From NCBI GenBank assembly GCA_015060045.1, contig SUZH01000007.1, positions 92,659-156,658 of the forward strand: a stretch of DNA of 64,000 nucleotides. Reading direction: 5' to 3'. This DNA is from Rikenellaceae bacterium. GTDB lineage: Bacteria > Bacteroidota > Bacteroidia > Bacteroidales > Rikenellaceae. The position numbers and the translations under genes were made by a program. Each line of letters begins with the position of its first letter. Position 1 is the first letter of the stretch. Positions 25,353-32,709 of the stretch are shown one piece after another. Below the pieces are notes generated by a model. The model saw only the letters and a list, made by a program, of their open reading frames with translations. It ran no database searches and was not told the origin of the DNA.

Positions 25353-27545
25353 ATGGAACGCTACGATTCTGCCCTTTTGCATGCTCGCCTGAAGGAATAC
25401 TTCGGGTTCTCGGCCTTCAAAGGTAATCAGGAGGCTGTCATCAGCAATGTGCTTGCCGGTCGGGACACCTTTGTCCTGATGCCGACAGGTGGCGGTAAAT
25501 CGCTCTGCTACCAGCTGCCCGCCCTCATCATGGAGGGTGTGGCTATCGTCATCTCCCCGCTGATCGCCCTGATGAAGAACCAGGTCGACTCGATGCGTGC
25601 CTTCTCCGAAAACCCGGGTATTGCCCACTTCTTGAACTCGTCGCTCAACAAGTCGGCCGTGCAGCAGGTGCGCCAGGATGTCCTGGATGGCAAGACCAAG
25701 TTGCTCTACTTCGCCCCCGAGTCGCTCACAAAGGAGGATAACGTTGCCTTCCTGCGTAAAATCAAAGTGTCGTTCTACGCCATCGACGAGGCGCACTGTA
25801 TCTCGGAGTGGGGTCACGATTTCCGTCCGGAGTATCGTCGTATTCGCCCGATCATCAACGAAATCGGCAATGCCCCGCTGATCGCCCTGACGGCTACAGC
25901 CACGCCCAAGGTGCAGATGGATATCCAGAAGAACCTCGGCATGAACGATGCGTCGGTCTTCCGCTCCTCGTTCAACCGCCCGAATCTCTATTACGAAATC
26001 CGTCCCAAACGCAACGTGGACCACGATATCATCCTCTACATCAAGCAGAACGAGGGCAAGAGCGGTATTATCTACTGCCTGAGCCGCAAGAAGGTGGAGG
26101 AGTTGGCCGAGTTGCTCGTGGCAAACGGCATCAAAGCCCGTGCCTACCATGCCGGTATGGATGCCGCCACGCGTGCCGCCAACCAGGATGATTTCCTTAT
26201 GGAGCGAGTCGATGTGATTGTAGCCACGATCGCCTTTGGTATGGGTATCGATAAGCCCGATGTGCGTTATGTGATCCACTACGACATTCCCAAATCGCTC
26301 GAGGGTTACTACCAGGAGACGGGTCGTGCCGGTCGTGATGGTGGTGAGGGTCATTGCCTGACCTTCTACAGCTACAAGGATATTCAGAAGCTTGAAAAAT
26401 TCATGCACGGCAAGCCGATTGCCGAGCAGGAGATCGGTAAACTGCTCTTGCTGGAAACGGTGTCGTATGCCGAGAGTTCGATGTGCCGTCGTAAGTCGCT
26501 CCTGCACTACTTTGGCGAGGAGTACACGGAGGGCAATTGCGGTAACTGCGATAACTGCCGCCATCCCAAACCGAAGGTGGATGCCAAGCGTCAACTCAAG
26601 CTGGCCTTGGAGGCGTTGAGCGACCTGGGTGATAAGTTTAAGGTTGATTACCTGATTGCCGTGCTGACGGGTAAGATGACAGCCCTGATTAAGAGCTACA
26701 ACCATCATAAATCGAAGTGGTTCGGTGCCGGCGAGGAGCACGACGCCCGTTTCTGGGGTGCTGTGATGCGCCAGGCACAGATCTTGGGCCTCATCGACAA
26801 GAATATCGAGAACTACGGTCTGATCTCGGTGAACGAGAAGGGCGAAAAGTTCATCGACAAACCCTTTGCCGTGACGATCACGCTCGACCACGACTACGAC
26901 GAGGAGCAGCAGCCCGATGAGCACGGCGGCCCGCAGGGTCGTGGCGGAGCGGCCGATGAGGAGCTCTTTGCCATGCTCAAGGACCTGCGCAAGAAGGTGG
27001 CCAAGCAGCACGGCCTGCCGCCCTTTGTGGTCTTCCAGGATCCTTCGCTTGAGGATATGTCGATCCAGTACCCCATCACCATCGAGGAGATGCAGAATAT
27101 CACGGGTGTCGGTGTGGGCAAGGCGCGTAAATTCGGTGCCGAGTTTATCCGTCTGATCAAGGCCTACGTGGAGGAGAAGGAGATTATCCGTCCGCAGGAT
27201 ATGGTGGTCAAGTCCGTGGGCTCGAAGTCGGGCAACAAGATCTTCATCATCCAGTCCATCGACCGCAAGATGGACTTCGAGGATATTGCCCGTGCCAAGA
27301 ATTTGGAGTTTGACGAGTTGCTGACCGAGATCGAGGGTATTGTGAATTCGGGTACGCGTCTCGATATCTCCTACTACGTCCGCGACTTCATGGATGAGGA
27401 TAAGGTGGATGATATCTACCTCTATTTCAAGGAGGATGCCGAGAGCGACTCGCTCGATGCCGCCATCGAGGAGTTGGGTGCCGATTATACGGAGGAGGAG
27501 ATTCGACTGGTACGAATCAAGTTTATGTGCGAACAAGGAAATTAG
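25353..27545 (+). CDS. recQ: ATP-dependent DNA helicase RecQ
   Basis: 3'-5' helicase for recombination and replication repair. ATG at 25353 (MERYDSALLHARLK) is preferred; the open frame extends upstream through AT-rich non-coding sequence. 730 residues: DEAD-type core with GNQEAVISNVLAGRDTFVL, LMPTGGGKSLCYQLPA (Walker A), AIDEAHCISEWGHDFRPEY (DEAH); helicase C with YHAGMD and TGRAGRDGG; zinc site CGNCDNC in the RecQ-C region; winged helix; HRDC-like part near ITGVGVGKARKFG. The C-terminal 120 residues, with an acidic YTEEEIRLVRIKF end, make it longer than the 610-residue E. coli enzyme. Possible weak -7 TATCTTTA at 25299. Confidence 0.95.
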   Translation: MERYDSALLHARLKEYFGFSAFKGNQEAVISNVLAGRDTFVLMPTGGGKSLCYQLPALIMEGVAIVISPLIALMKNQVDSMRAFSENPGIAHFLNSSLNKSAVQQVRQDVLDGKTKLLYFAPESLTKEDNVAFLRKIKVSFYAIDEAHCISEWGHDFRPEYRRIRPIINEIGNAPLIALTATATPKVQMDIQKNLGMNDASVFRSSFNRPNLYYEIRPKRNVDHDIILYIKQNEGKSGIIYCLSRKKVEELAELLVANGIKARAYHAGMDAATRAANQDDFLMERVDVIVATIAFGMGIDKPDVRYVIHYDIPKSLEGYYQETGRAGRDGGEGHCLTFYSYKDIQKLEKFMHGKPIAEQEIGKLLLLETVSYAESSMCRRKSLLHYFGEEYTEGNCGNCDNCRHPKPKVDAKRQLKLALEALSDLGDKFKVDYLIAVLTGKMTALIKSYNHHKSKWFGAGEEHDARFWGAVMRQAQILGLIDKNIENYGLISVNEKGEKFIDKPFAVTITLDHDYDEEQQPDEHGGPQGRGGAADEELFAMLKDLRKKVAKQHGLPPFVVFQDPSLEDMSIQYPITIEEMQNITGVGVGKARKFGAEFIRLIKAYVEEKEIIRPQDMVVKSVGSKSGNKIFIIQSIDRKMDFEDIARAKNLEFDELLTEIEGIVNSGTRLDISYYVRDFMDEDKVDDIYLYFKEDAESDSLDAAIEELGADYTEEEIRLVRIKFMCEQGN

Positions 27546-27667
27546 CAAATTCAAAATGTAGAATTCAAAATGCAAAATGAATGAGCGGTAAGCCTTTGGG
27601 GTCGCGCAGCCGTTATTTTGAATTCGTAACCATCATTTTGAATTCTAAATTCTAAATTTTGAATTTG
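27546..27667. repeat. Long AT-rich inverted repeat between recQ and rsmA
   Basis: Left arm 27546-27572 reads CAAATTCAAAATGTAGAATT plus CAAAATG; the right arm 27634-27667 is its near-perfect reverse complement with a 7-base expansion. The 61-base centre is GC-richer. The right arm ends 6 bases before the rsmA ATG. Confidence 0.75.
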
Positions 27668-27672
27668 AAACA

Positions 27673-28461
27673 ATGGCCGAAGTACGTGCCAAAAAAGCAT
27701 TGGGTCAGCACTTTCTGACCGATCTGAATATAGCCCGCAAAATCTGCGATTCGCTTTCGGGCGGGTCGCAAGAGAACCCTTGCGAGGTGCTGGAGGTGGG
27801 GTGTGGTATGGGTGTTTTAACCCAATTTCTGCTTCGTCGTGACGATATCCGCACCTGGGGCGCCGAGATCGACACCGAGAGCGTGGAGTACCTCCATGCC
27901 CACTATCCCGACTTTGCGCCCCGATTGATCGAGGGCGACTTCTTGAAGATGAACCTCAAGGAGCAGTTTCCCGAGGGGTTGCAACTGATCGGCAACTTTC
28001 CCTACAATATCTCTTCGCAGATCTTCTTCAAGGTGCTCGAAAACCGCCACCTCATCCCCGAGTGTGTCGGCATGATCCAGAAGGAGGTCGCCGTGCGCAT
28101 CGCCGAACCTCCCGGATCACGCGAGTACGGCATCTTGTCAGTCTTGTTGCAGGCGTGGTATGATATCGACTACCTCTTTACGGTGAACGAGACGGTCTTC
28201 AATCCGCCCCCGAAGGTCAAGAGTGCCGTGATTCGATTGAAGCGCAACGGTGTCGAGCACCTCGATTGCGACGAACAGCTCTTCATTAAGGTGGTCAAGG
28301 CCTCGTTCGGCCAGCGTCGCAAGATGATCCGCAACTCCTTGCGTTCGGTCTTTGGTAATTTTGGTGGCGAGGAGCACGAATTCTTCTCCAAGCGCGCCGA
28401 GCAGTTGTCGGTGGCCGACTTCGTCGCCCTCACGCAGTGGGTGGATGCGCATAGAAATTAA
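27673..28461 (+). CDS. rsmA: 16S rRNA (adenine1518/1519-N6) dimethyltransferase
   Basis: KsgA/RsmA dimethylates two adenines of helix 45 during 30S maturation. The 262 residues show KKALGQHFLTD at the N-terminus, SAM-site EVGCGMGVLTQFLL, the acidic AEIDTESVEYL, the catalytic LIGNFPYNISSQIFFKVL, VGMIQKEVAVRI, and the NPPPKVKSAVIRL beta-hairpin with FGQRRKMIRNSL. It starts inside the AT-rich repeat zone, which may hold its promoter, and is 17 bases ahead of the lipoprotein gene. Confidence 0.95.
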   Translation: MAEVRAKKALGQHFLTDLNIARKICDSLSGGSQENPCEVLEVGCGMGVLTQFLLRRDDIRTWGAEIDTESVEYLHAHYPDFAPRLIEGDFLKMNLKEQFPEGLQLIGNFPYNISSQIFFKVLENRHLIPECVGMIQKEVAVRIAEPPGSREYGILSVLLQAWYDIDYLFTVNETVFNPPPKVKSAVIRLKRNGVEHLDCDEQLFIKVVKASFGQRRKMIRNSLRSVFGNFGGEEHEFFSKRAEQLSVADFVALTQWVDAHRN

Positions 28462-28478
28462 GAATTAAGATTCCTCCT
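28456..28478. repeat. Short AT-rich motif between rsmA and the lipoprotein gene
   Basis: GAAATTAAGAATTAAGATTC, a short relative of the AT-rich intergenic motifs at 27634 and 43106; it lies over the rsmA stop. Confidence 0.35.
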
Positions 28479-29423
28479 ATGAATAAGCTGGTTGCATTTT
28501 TTGCACTTGTAGCCCTCACGGCTTGTGGTGGTGCGCCCAAACAGACCGAGATGGTTGAGACCGCTCCGAAGCAGGAGATCCCCGAAGGGGCTATCCCGAT
28601 GCACTACGATCGTCACCTCTGCCTGGAGGTGGAGCTGTGCGATTCGATTTCCGCGCGGATGCTCTTCGATACGGGCAACACGCATCTGCTGCTCGACTCG
28701 ACCTTCTATGCAGAGCAGATCGGCGATCGTGTGCCCCTGCTGCGTTCGATGTTTGGCGGTGCGGGCGACGGCATGGAGTCGGCGCGGATGGCGATGCACG
28801 CCTGGCGCTATCGCCTGGGGAAGGAGGAGATGACCGAGCCGATGGCCGTGGTGATGAACCTGCGTAAGATTGTGGGGGAGAAGGCCGACGGCATGGTGGG
28901 TATGACCCTGATGCAGGGGCGTCGTGTGCTCTTCGACTACAAGGATGGTTATATGCAGCTGCTGGCCGCGACGGATTCGATCCCGGCAGATTTTGTAAAA
29001 ATTCCCTGCACCTGGCTTGACGAGACGAAGATGCGTATCGTTCTGCCGCTTGAGGTGGCTTTTGGCGACGGCTCGACTTTCAAGGGTAACTTCTTGGTCG
29101 ATACGGGTATGCCCGATGCGTTGTCGCTTGGTAGCACAACGGCCGATCGCTTGAATTTGAAAATGCGCATCTCGGATGCCGTGCGCCGTGAGCGTGCGGT
29201 GGGCGGTGTCGGTGGTGCGAGTGTGGCGTATGAATTTGCTGCCAAGACAATTACCGTGGGCGGAGTGACGCTGCACGACATGGAGGCCGCTTGGTCTGAG
29301 AACCGACAAGGTTCGTTAGCCGATGCGCGCTACGATGGTTTGGTAGGAAATGCCCTGCTCGAACATTTCGATGTGATCTTCGACTTCTCGGCCTGCACGA
29401 TCTATCTGCGACCGAATCTATAA
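28479..29423 (+). CDS. Lipoprotein with two retropepsin-like (DTG) domains
   Basis: No named family recognised beyond the aspartic-protease fold. The 314-residue product has a lipoprotein signal (MNKLVAFFALVALTACGG, lipobox LTAC, Cys about residue 16). Two lobes follow: the first has MLFDTGNTHLLLDS (about 61-74) and the second FLVDTGMPDALSLGS (about 206-220), each with the Asp-Thr-Gly triad of aspartic peptidases. Each is followed downstream by a hydrophobic-Gly segment (ADGMVGMTLM; YDGLVGNALLEHFDVIFDF). This suggests a single-chain bilobal enzyme anchored to a membrane, facing the periplasm or outside. Activity is inferred. It is possibly cotranscribed with rsmA and ends in a terminator. Confidence 0.78.
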   Translation: MNKLVAFFALVALTACGGAPKQTEMVETAPKQEIPEGAIPMHYDRHLCLEVELCDSISARMLFDTGNTHLLLDSTFYAEQIGDRVPLLRSMFGGAGDGMESARMAMHAWRYRLGKEEMTEPMAVVMNLRKIVGEKADGMVGMTLMQGRRVLFDYKDGYMQLLAATDSIPADFVKIPCTWLDETKMRIVLPLEVAFGDGSTFKGNFLVDTGMPDALSLGSTTADRLNLKMRISDAVRRERAVGGVGGASVAYEFAAKTITVGGVTLHDMEAAWSENRQGSLADARYDGLVGNALLEHFDVIFDFSACTIYLRPNL

Positions 29424-29447
29424 TTGTCGGTAAGATAAAAACAAAAA

Positions 29448-29475
29448 AAGGAACTCAAACGAGTCCCTTTTTTCT
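29448..29475 (+). terminator. Terminator after the double-DTG lipoprotein gene
   Basis: AAGGAACTC, loop AAAC, GAGTCCCTT (one mismatch) followed by TTTTT. Confidence 0.75.
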
Positions 29476-29587
29476 TTCAGTGCATAATAGTTCAAGTTCT
29501 CCCTTTTCAACTGCGCAACAGCCGAGAACAGAGGCTGCTTGCAGTCTTTGCCGAGGCGCGCATGCAGTCACGGCAATTTATTGCCGT

Positions 29588-29618
29588 AAAGGGAGGATTT
29601 AGGAGGGATTGTCTATAT
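29588..29618. repeat. Intergenic repeat, copy 2
   Basis: AAAGGGAGGATTTAGGAGGG plus ATTGTCTATAT, close to the copy ending at 16098. Just upstream is a small hairpin ACGGCAA-TTTA-TTGCCGT (29570-29587). The rest of 29476-29640 shows nothing else. Confidence 0.6.
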
Positions 29619-29635
29619 AACCGAAAGGCGCCAAA

Positions 29636-29673
29636 AACAAAAAAAAGAGTTCCCCGTGGGAACTCCTTTTTCT
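29636..29673 (-). terminator. Terminator after rpmA
   Basis: Minus-strand stem built on GGAGTTCC / GGAACTC with A/T-rich ends, followed by TTTTTTTTG. Confidence 0.7.
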
Positions 29674-29689
29674 TCGTGCTTTTGGCGTC

Positions 29690-29950
29690 TTACTCTGCCA
29701 GGGGCAGAACGCTTACATAGGACTTGTTCTCACCCTTCTTGCAGAACGAAACCGTTCCGTCAACGAGGGCAAACAACGTGTGGTCCTTACCCATACCTAC
29801 ATTCTCACCTGCGTTGTGAACCGTACCACGCTGGCGGACGATGATGTTGCCGGCCTTAGCGAACTGACCGCCGAACAACTTGATACCGAGTCGCTTGCTC
29901 TCCGACTCACGGCCGTTCTTCGAACTACCTACACCCTTCTTGTGTGCCAT
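29690..29950 (-). CDS. rpmA: 50S ribosomal protein L27
   Basis: L27 lies by the peptidyl-transferase centre. The 86 residues begin [20 protein letters not shown] and contain [10 protein letters not shown] and [11 protein letters not shown], all standard. It has the short N-terminus without a cleavable extension. It follows rplU by 27 bases, the usual L21-L27 pair. Confidence 0.97.
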   Translation of the reverse strand: MAHKKGVGSSKNGRESESKRLGIKLFGGQFAKAGNIIVRQRGTVHNAGENVGMGKDHTLFALVDGTVSFCKKGENKSYVSVLPLAE

Positions 29951-29977
29951 GTCTTCTTCAGTTTTTTAAGGTTTAAC

Positions 29978-30289
29978 TTACGCAACAATCTCCTCCACGA
30001 GAATCTGGGTCAGGTACTGACGGTGACCGTTGCACTTCTGATAACCAGTTCTACGCTTCTTCTTGAAGACCAGGACCTTGTCGTCCTTCAGGTGCTTCAG
30101 GATCTTGCACTTAACCGAGGCGCCTTCTACTACAGGTGCACCTACTTTAACCTGACCGTCATTGTCTGCGAGCAGGACCTTGTCGAAGCTAATGGACGAA
30201 TCTACGTCGCCCTGGAGACGGTGAACATAGAGCTTGCGACCTTTCTCAGCCTTAAATTGCTGACCTGCGATTTCTACGATAACGTACAT
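29978..30289 (-). CDS. rplU: 50S ribosomal protein L21
   Basis: Large-subunit protein binding 23S rRNA. 103 residues, with [22 protein letters not shown] at the N-terminus and [30 protein letters not shown] near the end, matching L21. First gene of the rplU-rpmA unit; a strong promoter match lies 40 bases upstream. Confidence 0.97.
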   Translation of the reverse strand: MYVIVEIAGQQFKAEKGRKLYVHRLQGDVDSSISFDKVLLADNDGQVKVGAPVVEGASVKCKILKHLKDDKVLVFKKKRRTGYQKCNGHRQYLTQILVEEIVA

Positions 30290-30328
30290 TGAATTAAAAA
30301 GTTCGTGTTAAAAACACAATTTGGACTG

Positions 30329-30360
30329 CAAAGATAGAGGCTTTTTATTTCATAAACAAA
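30329..30360 (-). promoter_or_regulatory. Promoter of rplU-rpmA (TTTG / TATCTTTG)
   Basis: Minus-strand TTTG (30360-30357), 20-base spacer, TATCTTTG (30336-30329): full match to both halves of the consensus. Confidence 0.75.
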
Positions 30361-30390
30361 CAATCCGTAAACTTTTTTGCCTGAAAATGC

Positions 30391-30426
30391 TTTGGCACGC
30401 TTTTCGTCATGCTCTTCCTACATTTA
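30391..30426 (+). promoter_or_regulatory. Possible promoter of the receiver/HEAT/GT unit
   Basis: TTTG (30391-30394), 24 bases, TACATTTA (30419-30426): one mismatch in the -7 element and a spacer at the long edge. It sits 17 bases ahead of the first gene. Confidence 0.3.
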
Positions 30427-30442
30427 ATTGTTGGCTTTTCCT

Positions 30443-30805
30443 ATGGCACGTCTATTGATTTATGCGACCGATGAACTGCTCACTGAACTGGTGCGGGCTG
30501 CACTCGCGGGGTTGGATATCGAGATTCGTACGGCCCGCGATCGCATGCGTTTCGAGCAGTTGGCCCGGCGGATGGTTTTTGACCTGGTGCTGGTCCTCGA
30601 AGCTGCACCGTTGTGGTGCGGTCGTGAGTTCTTTCGCCGTGTGCGTCCCCGACCGTTACGACGTCCCGAAATCTACGTGATCGCCCGCCATCAACGCGAC
30701 GAGACGGTGCTCGGTCTGCTCGAAAGCGGGGTGGATCAATACATGACTTTCCCGTTGAATCTGTCGCGATTGCGGGGTAAGGTGATCTATGCGCTTGGCC
30801 GATGA
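30443..30805 (+). CDS. Stand-alone pseudo-receiver (CheY-like) domain protein
   Basis: 120 residues from ATG at 30443 (an ATG at 30428 would add five). The pattern of alternating strands and helices is that of a response-regulator receiver: ARLLIYATDELL (strand 1), VFDLVLVLEAAP (strand 3), RRPEIYVIARHQ (strand 4), ESGVDQYMTFPLN (strand 5). Key residues differ: the acidic pair after strand 1 is Ala-Thr, the phosphoacceptor position has Glu53 rather than Asp, the strand-4 Thr/Ser is Ala81, and the strand-5 Lys is Phe103 (TFPL in place of TKPF). Phosphorylation is thus unlikely; it may act as a fixed interaction module. No output domain. Its stop overlaps the next start by four bases. Confidence 0.7.
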   Translation: MARLLIYATDELLTELVRAALAGLDIEIRTARDRMRFEQLARRMVFDLVLVLEAAPLWCGREFFRRVRPRPLRRPEIYVIARHQRDETVLGLLESGVDQYMTFPLNLSRLRGKVIYALGR

Positions 30806-31749
30806 GTGAGTGGCTGACGGGAGTGATGCTGGTTTTGGTCGCGGGGTGTTGCTTGTGGGTAGGTCGAAGTTATCTCAAGACGCAACTTTGCCGACGACGG
30901 AATGCCCACCAAAAAGTGCTGATGCTCCGTTCGGTCAACGAGCTGGTGTGCAGGGTGGTAGGCGAGCAGGAGGGCTCCCTTTCGTTACCTTTGGAACGTG
31001 CCGTACGGCGGGGACGGTTGTTGGCCGAATTGGTGGCGCAGTTCACCGAATCGGTCTATGGGTGCGATCCGATGCCGATGGCCAAGTTGATGTGTCGGTA
31101 TGGAACCGATCGCGCCTTGTTGGCCGAGGTGCGTCGTAGCCACGGTTACCGACGAGCCTCGTGCTTGCTGCTGTTGGCGCAGTTGCCACCGTTGGAGTCG
31201 GTGCGTCGGGAGGTTGAACGTTATTTGGAGGATCCGGCACGGGAGGTGCGCTTTGCTGCTTTGCTGGTGATGTTGGCGGCCGAACCGGCTGAGGTCTTTC
31301 GGCGGATCGCGGTCTTTGGCGAACCCTTGACGCGGTGCGAAGTGGGGGAGATTCTCCACCTGCTGCGAAGGGGCCTTTTGCCGATCGCCTATCGGCCGCT
31401 TATTGAGTCCGAAAACTCGAACCTGCGCCGTCTGGGGCTGGCTATTGTCGGCCACTTCGCCATCGAGGAGGCGGATGATGTGCTGCTGAAGATGGTGGGC
31501 GAGGCGTGGAATGACGACCTCTCGCTCGCAGCTTTATATACGCTTGGCGCACTGCATCGCCCCTTGCAACGACGAGCGGTGGTGACCTATGTGCAGCGCA
31601 TGGATCGGGAGGTGCGCCGTGAATGGATGCGCTCGATGGCGCGTGAAGGCTATTCGTTGCAACAGGTGCGGACATTGCTCGATGAGGGACAACGCCGACG
31701 CTATGTGCAACTGGTGGCAACCTATAAACGTTCGTTGGTATGTGGTTGA
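30802..31749 (+). CDS. Membrane-anchored HEAT-repeat-like protein
   Basis: 315 residues with one N-terminal membrane segment (about 5-21, WLTGVMLVLVAGCCLWVG) and a long cytoplasmic, Arg- and Leu-rich helical part. Paired helices recur at roughly 30-35-residue spacing (RRASCLLLLAQLPPLESV; DPAREVRFAALLVMLAAEP; SNLRRLGLAIVGHFAIEEADDVL; NDDLSLAALYTLGALHRPL; DREVRREWMRSMAREGY), as in HEAT-type solenoids. Such repeats bind other proteins; no catalytic motif is seen. It overlaps the receiver gene by four bases and the next gene by ten, so the three products are likely stoichiometric partners at the inner membrane. Confidence 0.72.
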   Translation: MSEWLTGVMLVLVAGCCLWVGRSYLKTQLCRRRNAHQKVLMLRSVNELVCRVVGEQEGSLSLPLERAVRRGRLLAELVAQFTESVYGCDPMPMAKLMCRYGTDRALLAEVRRSHGYRRASCLLLLAQLPPLESVRREVERYLEDPAREVRFAALLVMLAAEPAEVFRRIAVFGEPLTRCEVGEILHLLRRGLLPIAYRPLIESENSNLRRLGLAIVGHFAIEEADDVLLKMVGEAWNDDLSLAALYTLGALHRPLQRRAVVTYVQRMDREVRREWMRSMAREGYSLQQVRTLLDEGQRRRYVQLVATYKRSLVCG

Positions 31750-32606
31750 TGGATTGCGTGTTGAGTTGTGTGGCTTTGTGGGCGCTTTTTCGGTGGCGAA
31801 TGGCCGAACGGGCTGCCGATCGGCGGGTGTGGCTCGATCGGATGCACGGGGCGCGCAGCGGTACGCTGGGGGTGGGTATCTCGGCATTGGTCACGCGTCC
31901 CGTTACGCTCGAACGTTGCGAACGGTTACTGGGAGTGGAGTATGCACTATTTGAGGTGGTCGTGGTGCTCGATGGCGAACGCGATGCGGTGATGATTGAG
32001 CAGCTCAAAGCGCGCTACCACCTGATACAGGTCGAGTATTATCCGACCGATGAATTGCCCGTGCGGGGTGTGCGAGGATTGTATCGATCACGCAAACGGC
32101 GCTTTCGCCGCTTGGTGTTGGTTGATTGTCGGACCCCGGGTGTTGTAGCGGCCCTCGATGCAGCGGCTGAGGTGGCGTCGTATGAATACCTGCTGCCGCT
32201 TCGGGTGGATGAATACCCCGTAGTCGGGGCGGTGGAGCGGTTGGCTACCGAGGTGGCACTGCAGCCGCTCGGGGCGGTAGAACAGATCTGCTACCTCCCC
32301 ACGCTCTACGTGGTGTTGTGGCGACGAGCGGCACTGATTCGTATCGGTGGCTTTGCCCATTGTTCGATGCGCGTGGTGAGGCGTGAGCGTTGTCGTTGGG
32401 TGTGGGAGATGCCGCTACGAAGGGAAAATCTTCCGAAATGGCATTCGATGCTCGTTTTCAGTCTGTTGGCTTTGCTTGCTGCGTTTGTTTGGTGGCTCGA
32501 TGGAGGCTCGTTGTTGCGGATCTTGCTGTGGTGGATGTTGCTACTTTTGGCCTTCTTGTGTCGGCTACGTGTTCGTCAGATAGCGGAGGAGTTGCCCGTA
32601 GTTTAG
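31740..32606 (+). CDS. Degenerate membrane glycosyltransferase-2-like protein
   Basis: 288 residues. A hydrophobic N-terminus (about 4-19), a GT-A-like centre, and two C-terminal membrane spans (about 236-252 and 256-273). Family-2 traces are FEVVVVLDGERD (71-82; strand with the first Asp), LVLVDCRTPG (125-134; where a DxD would be expected it reads DCR), WRRAALIRIGGF (194-205, very like the GT2 RR-x-GGF segment) and ERCRW (216-220, like QxxRW with Gln to Glu). Only about ten residues separate the GGF and RW segments, far fewer than in active processive enzymes, and no acceptor TED/EED motif is seen. Either a pseudoenzyme or a highly diverged transferase. It overlaps the HEAT gene by ten bases. 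Confidence 0.6.
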   Translation: MWLMDCVLSCVALWALFRWRMAERAADRRVWLDRMHGARSGTLGVGISALVTRPVTLERCERLLGVEYALFEVVVVLDGERDAVMIEQLKARYHLIQVEYYPTDELPVRGVRGLYRSRKRRFRRLVLVDCRTPGVVAALDAAAEVASYEYLLPLRVDEYPVVGAVERLATEVALQPLGAVEQICYLPTLYVVLWRRAALIRIGGFAHCSMRVVRRERCRWVWEMPLRRENLPKWHSMLVFSLLALLAAFVWWLDGGSLLRILLWWMLLLLAFLCRLRVRQIAEELPVV

Positions 32607-32709
32607 TCCTAAGTGATGTTTTTATTGTCCAAATGGGATGTTTTTGAAAATTCGTCACATTTTTCTCGTTATATTCTAAAAAAATGTTTAACTTTACTAC
32701 ACCATAATC

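Noticed and set aside
25284..27575. 763-codon minus-strand frame opposite recQ
   Set aside because: Same shadow effect; recQ has every expected helicase motif.
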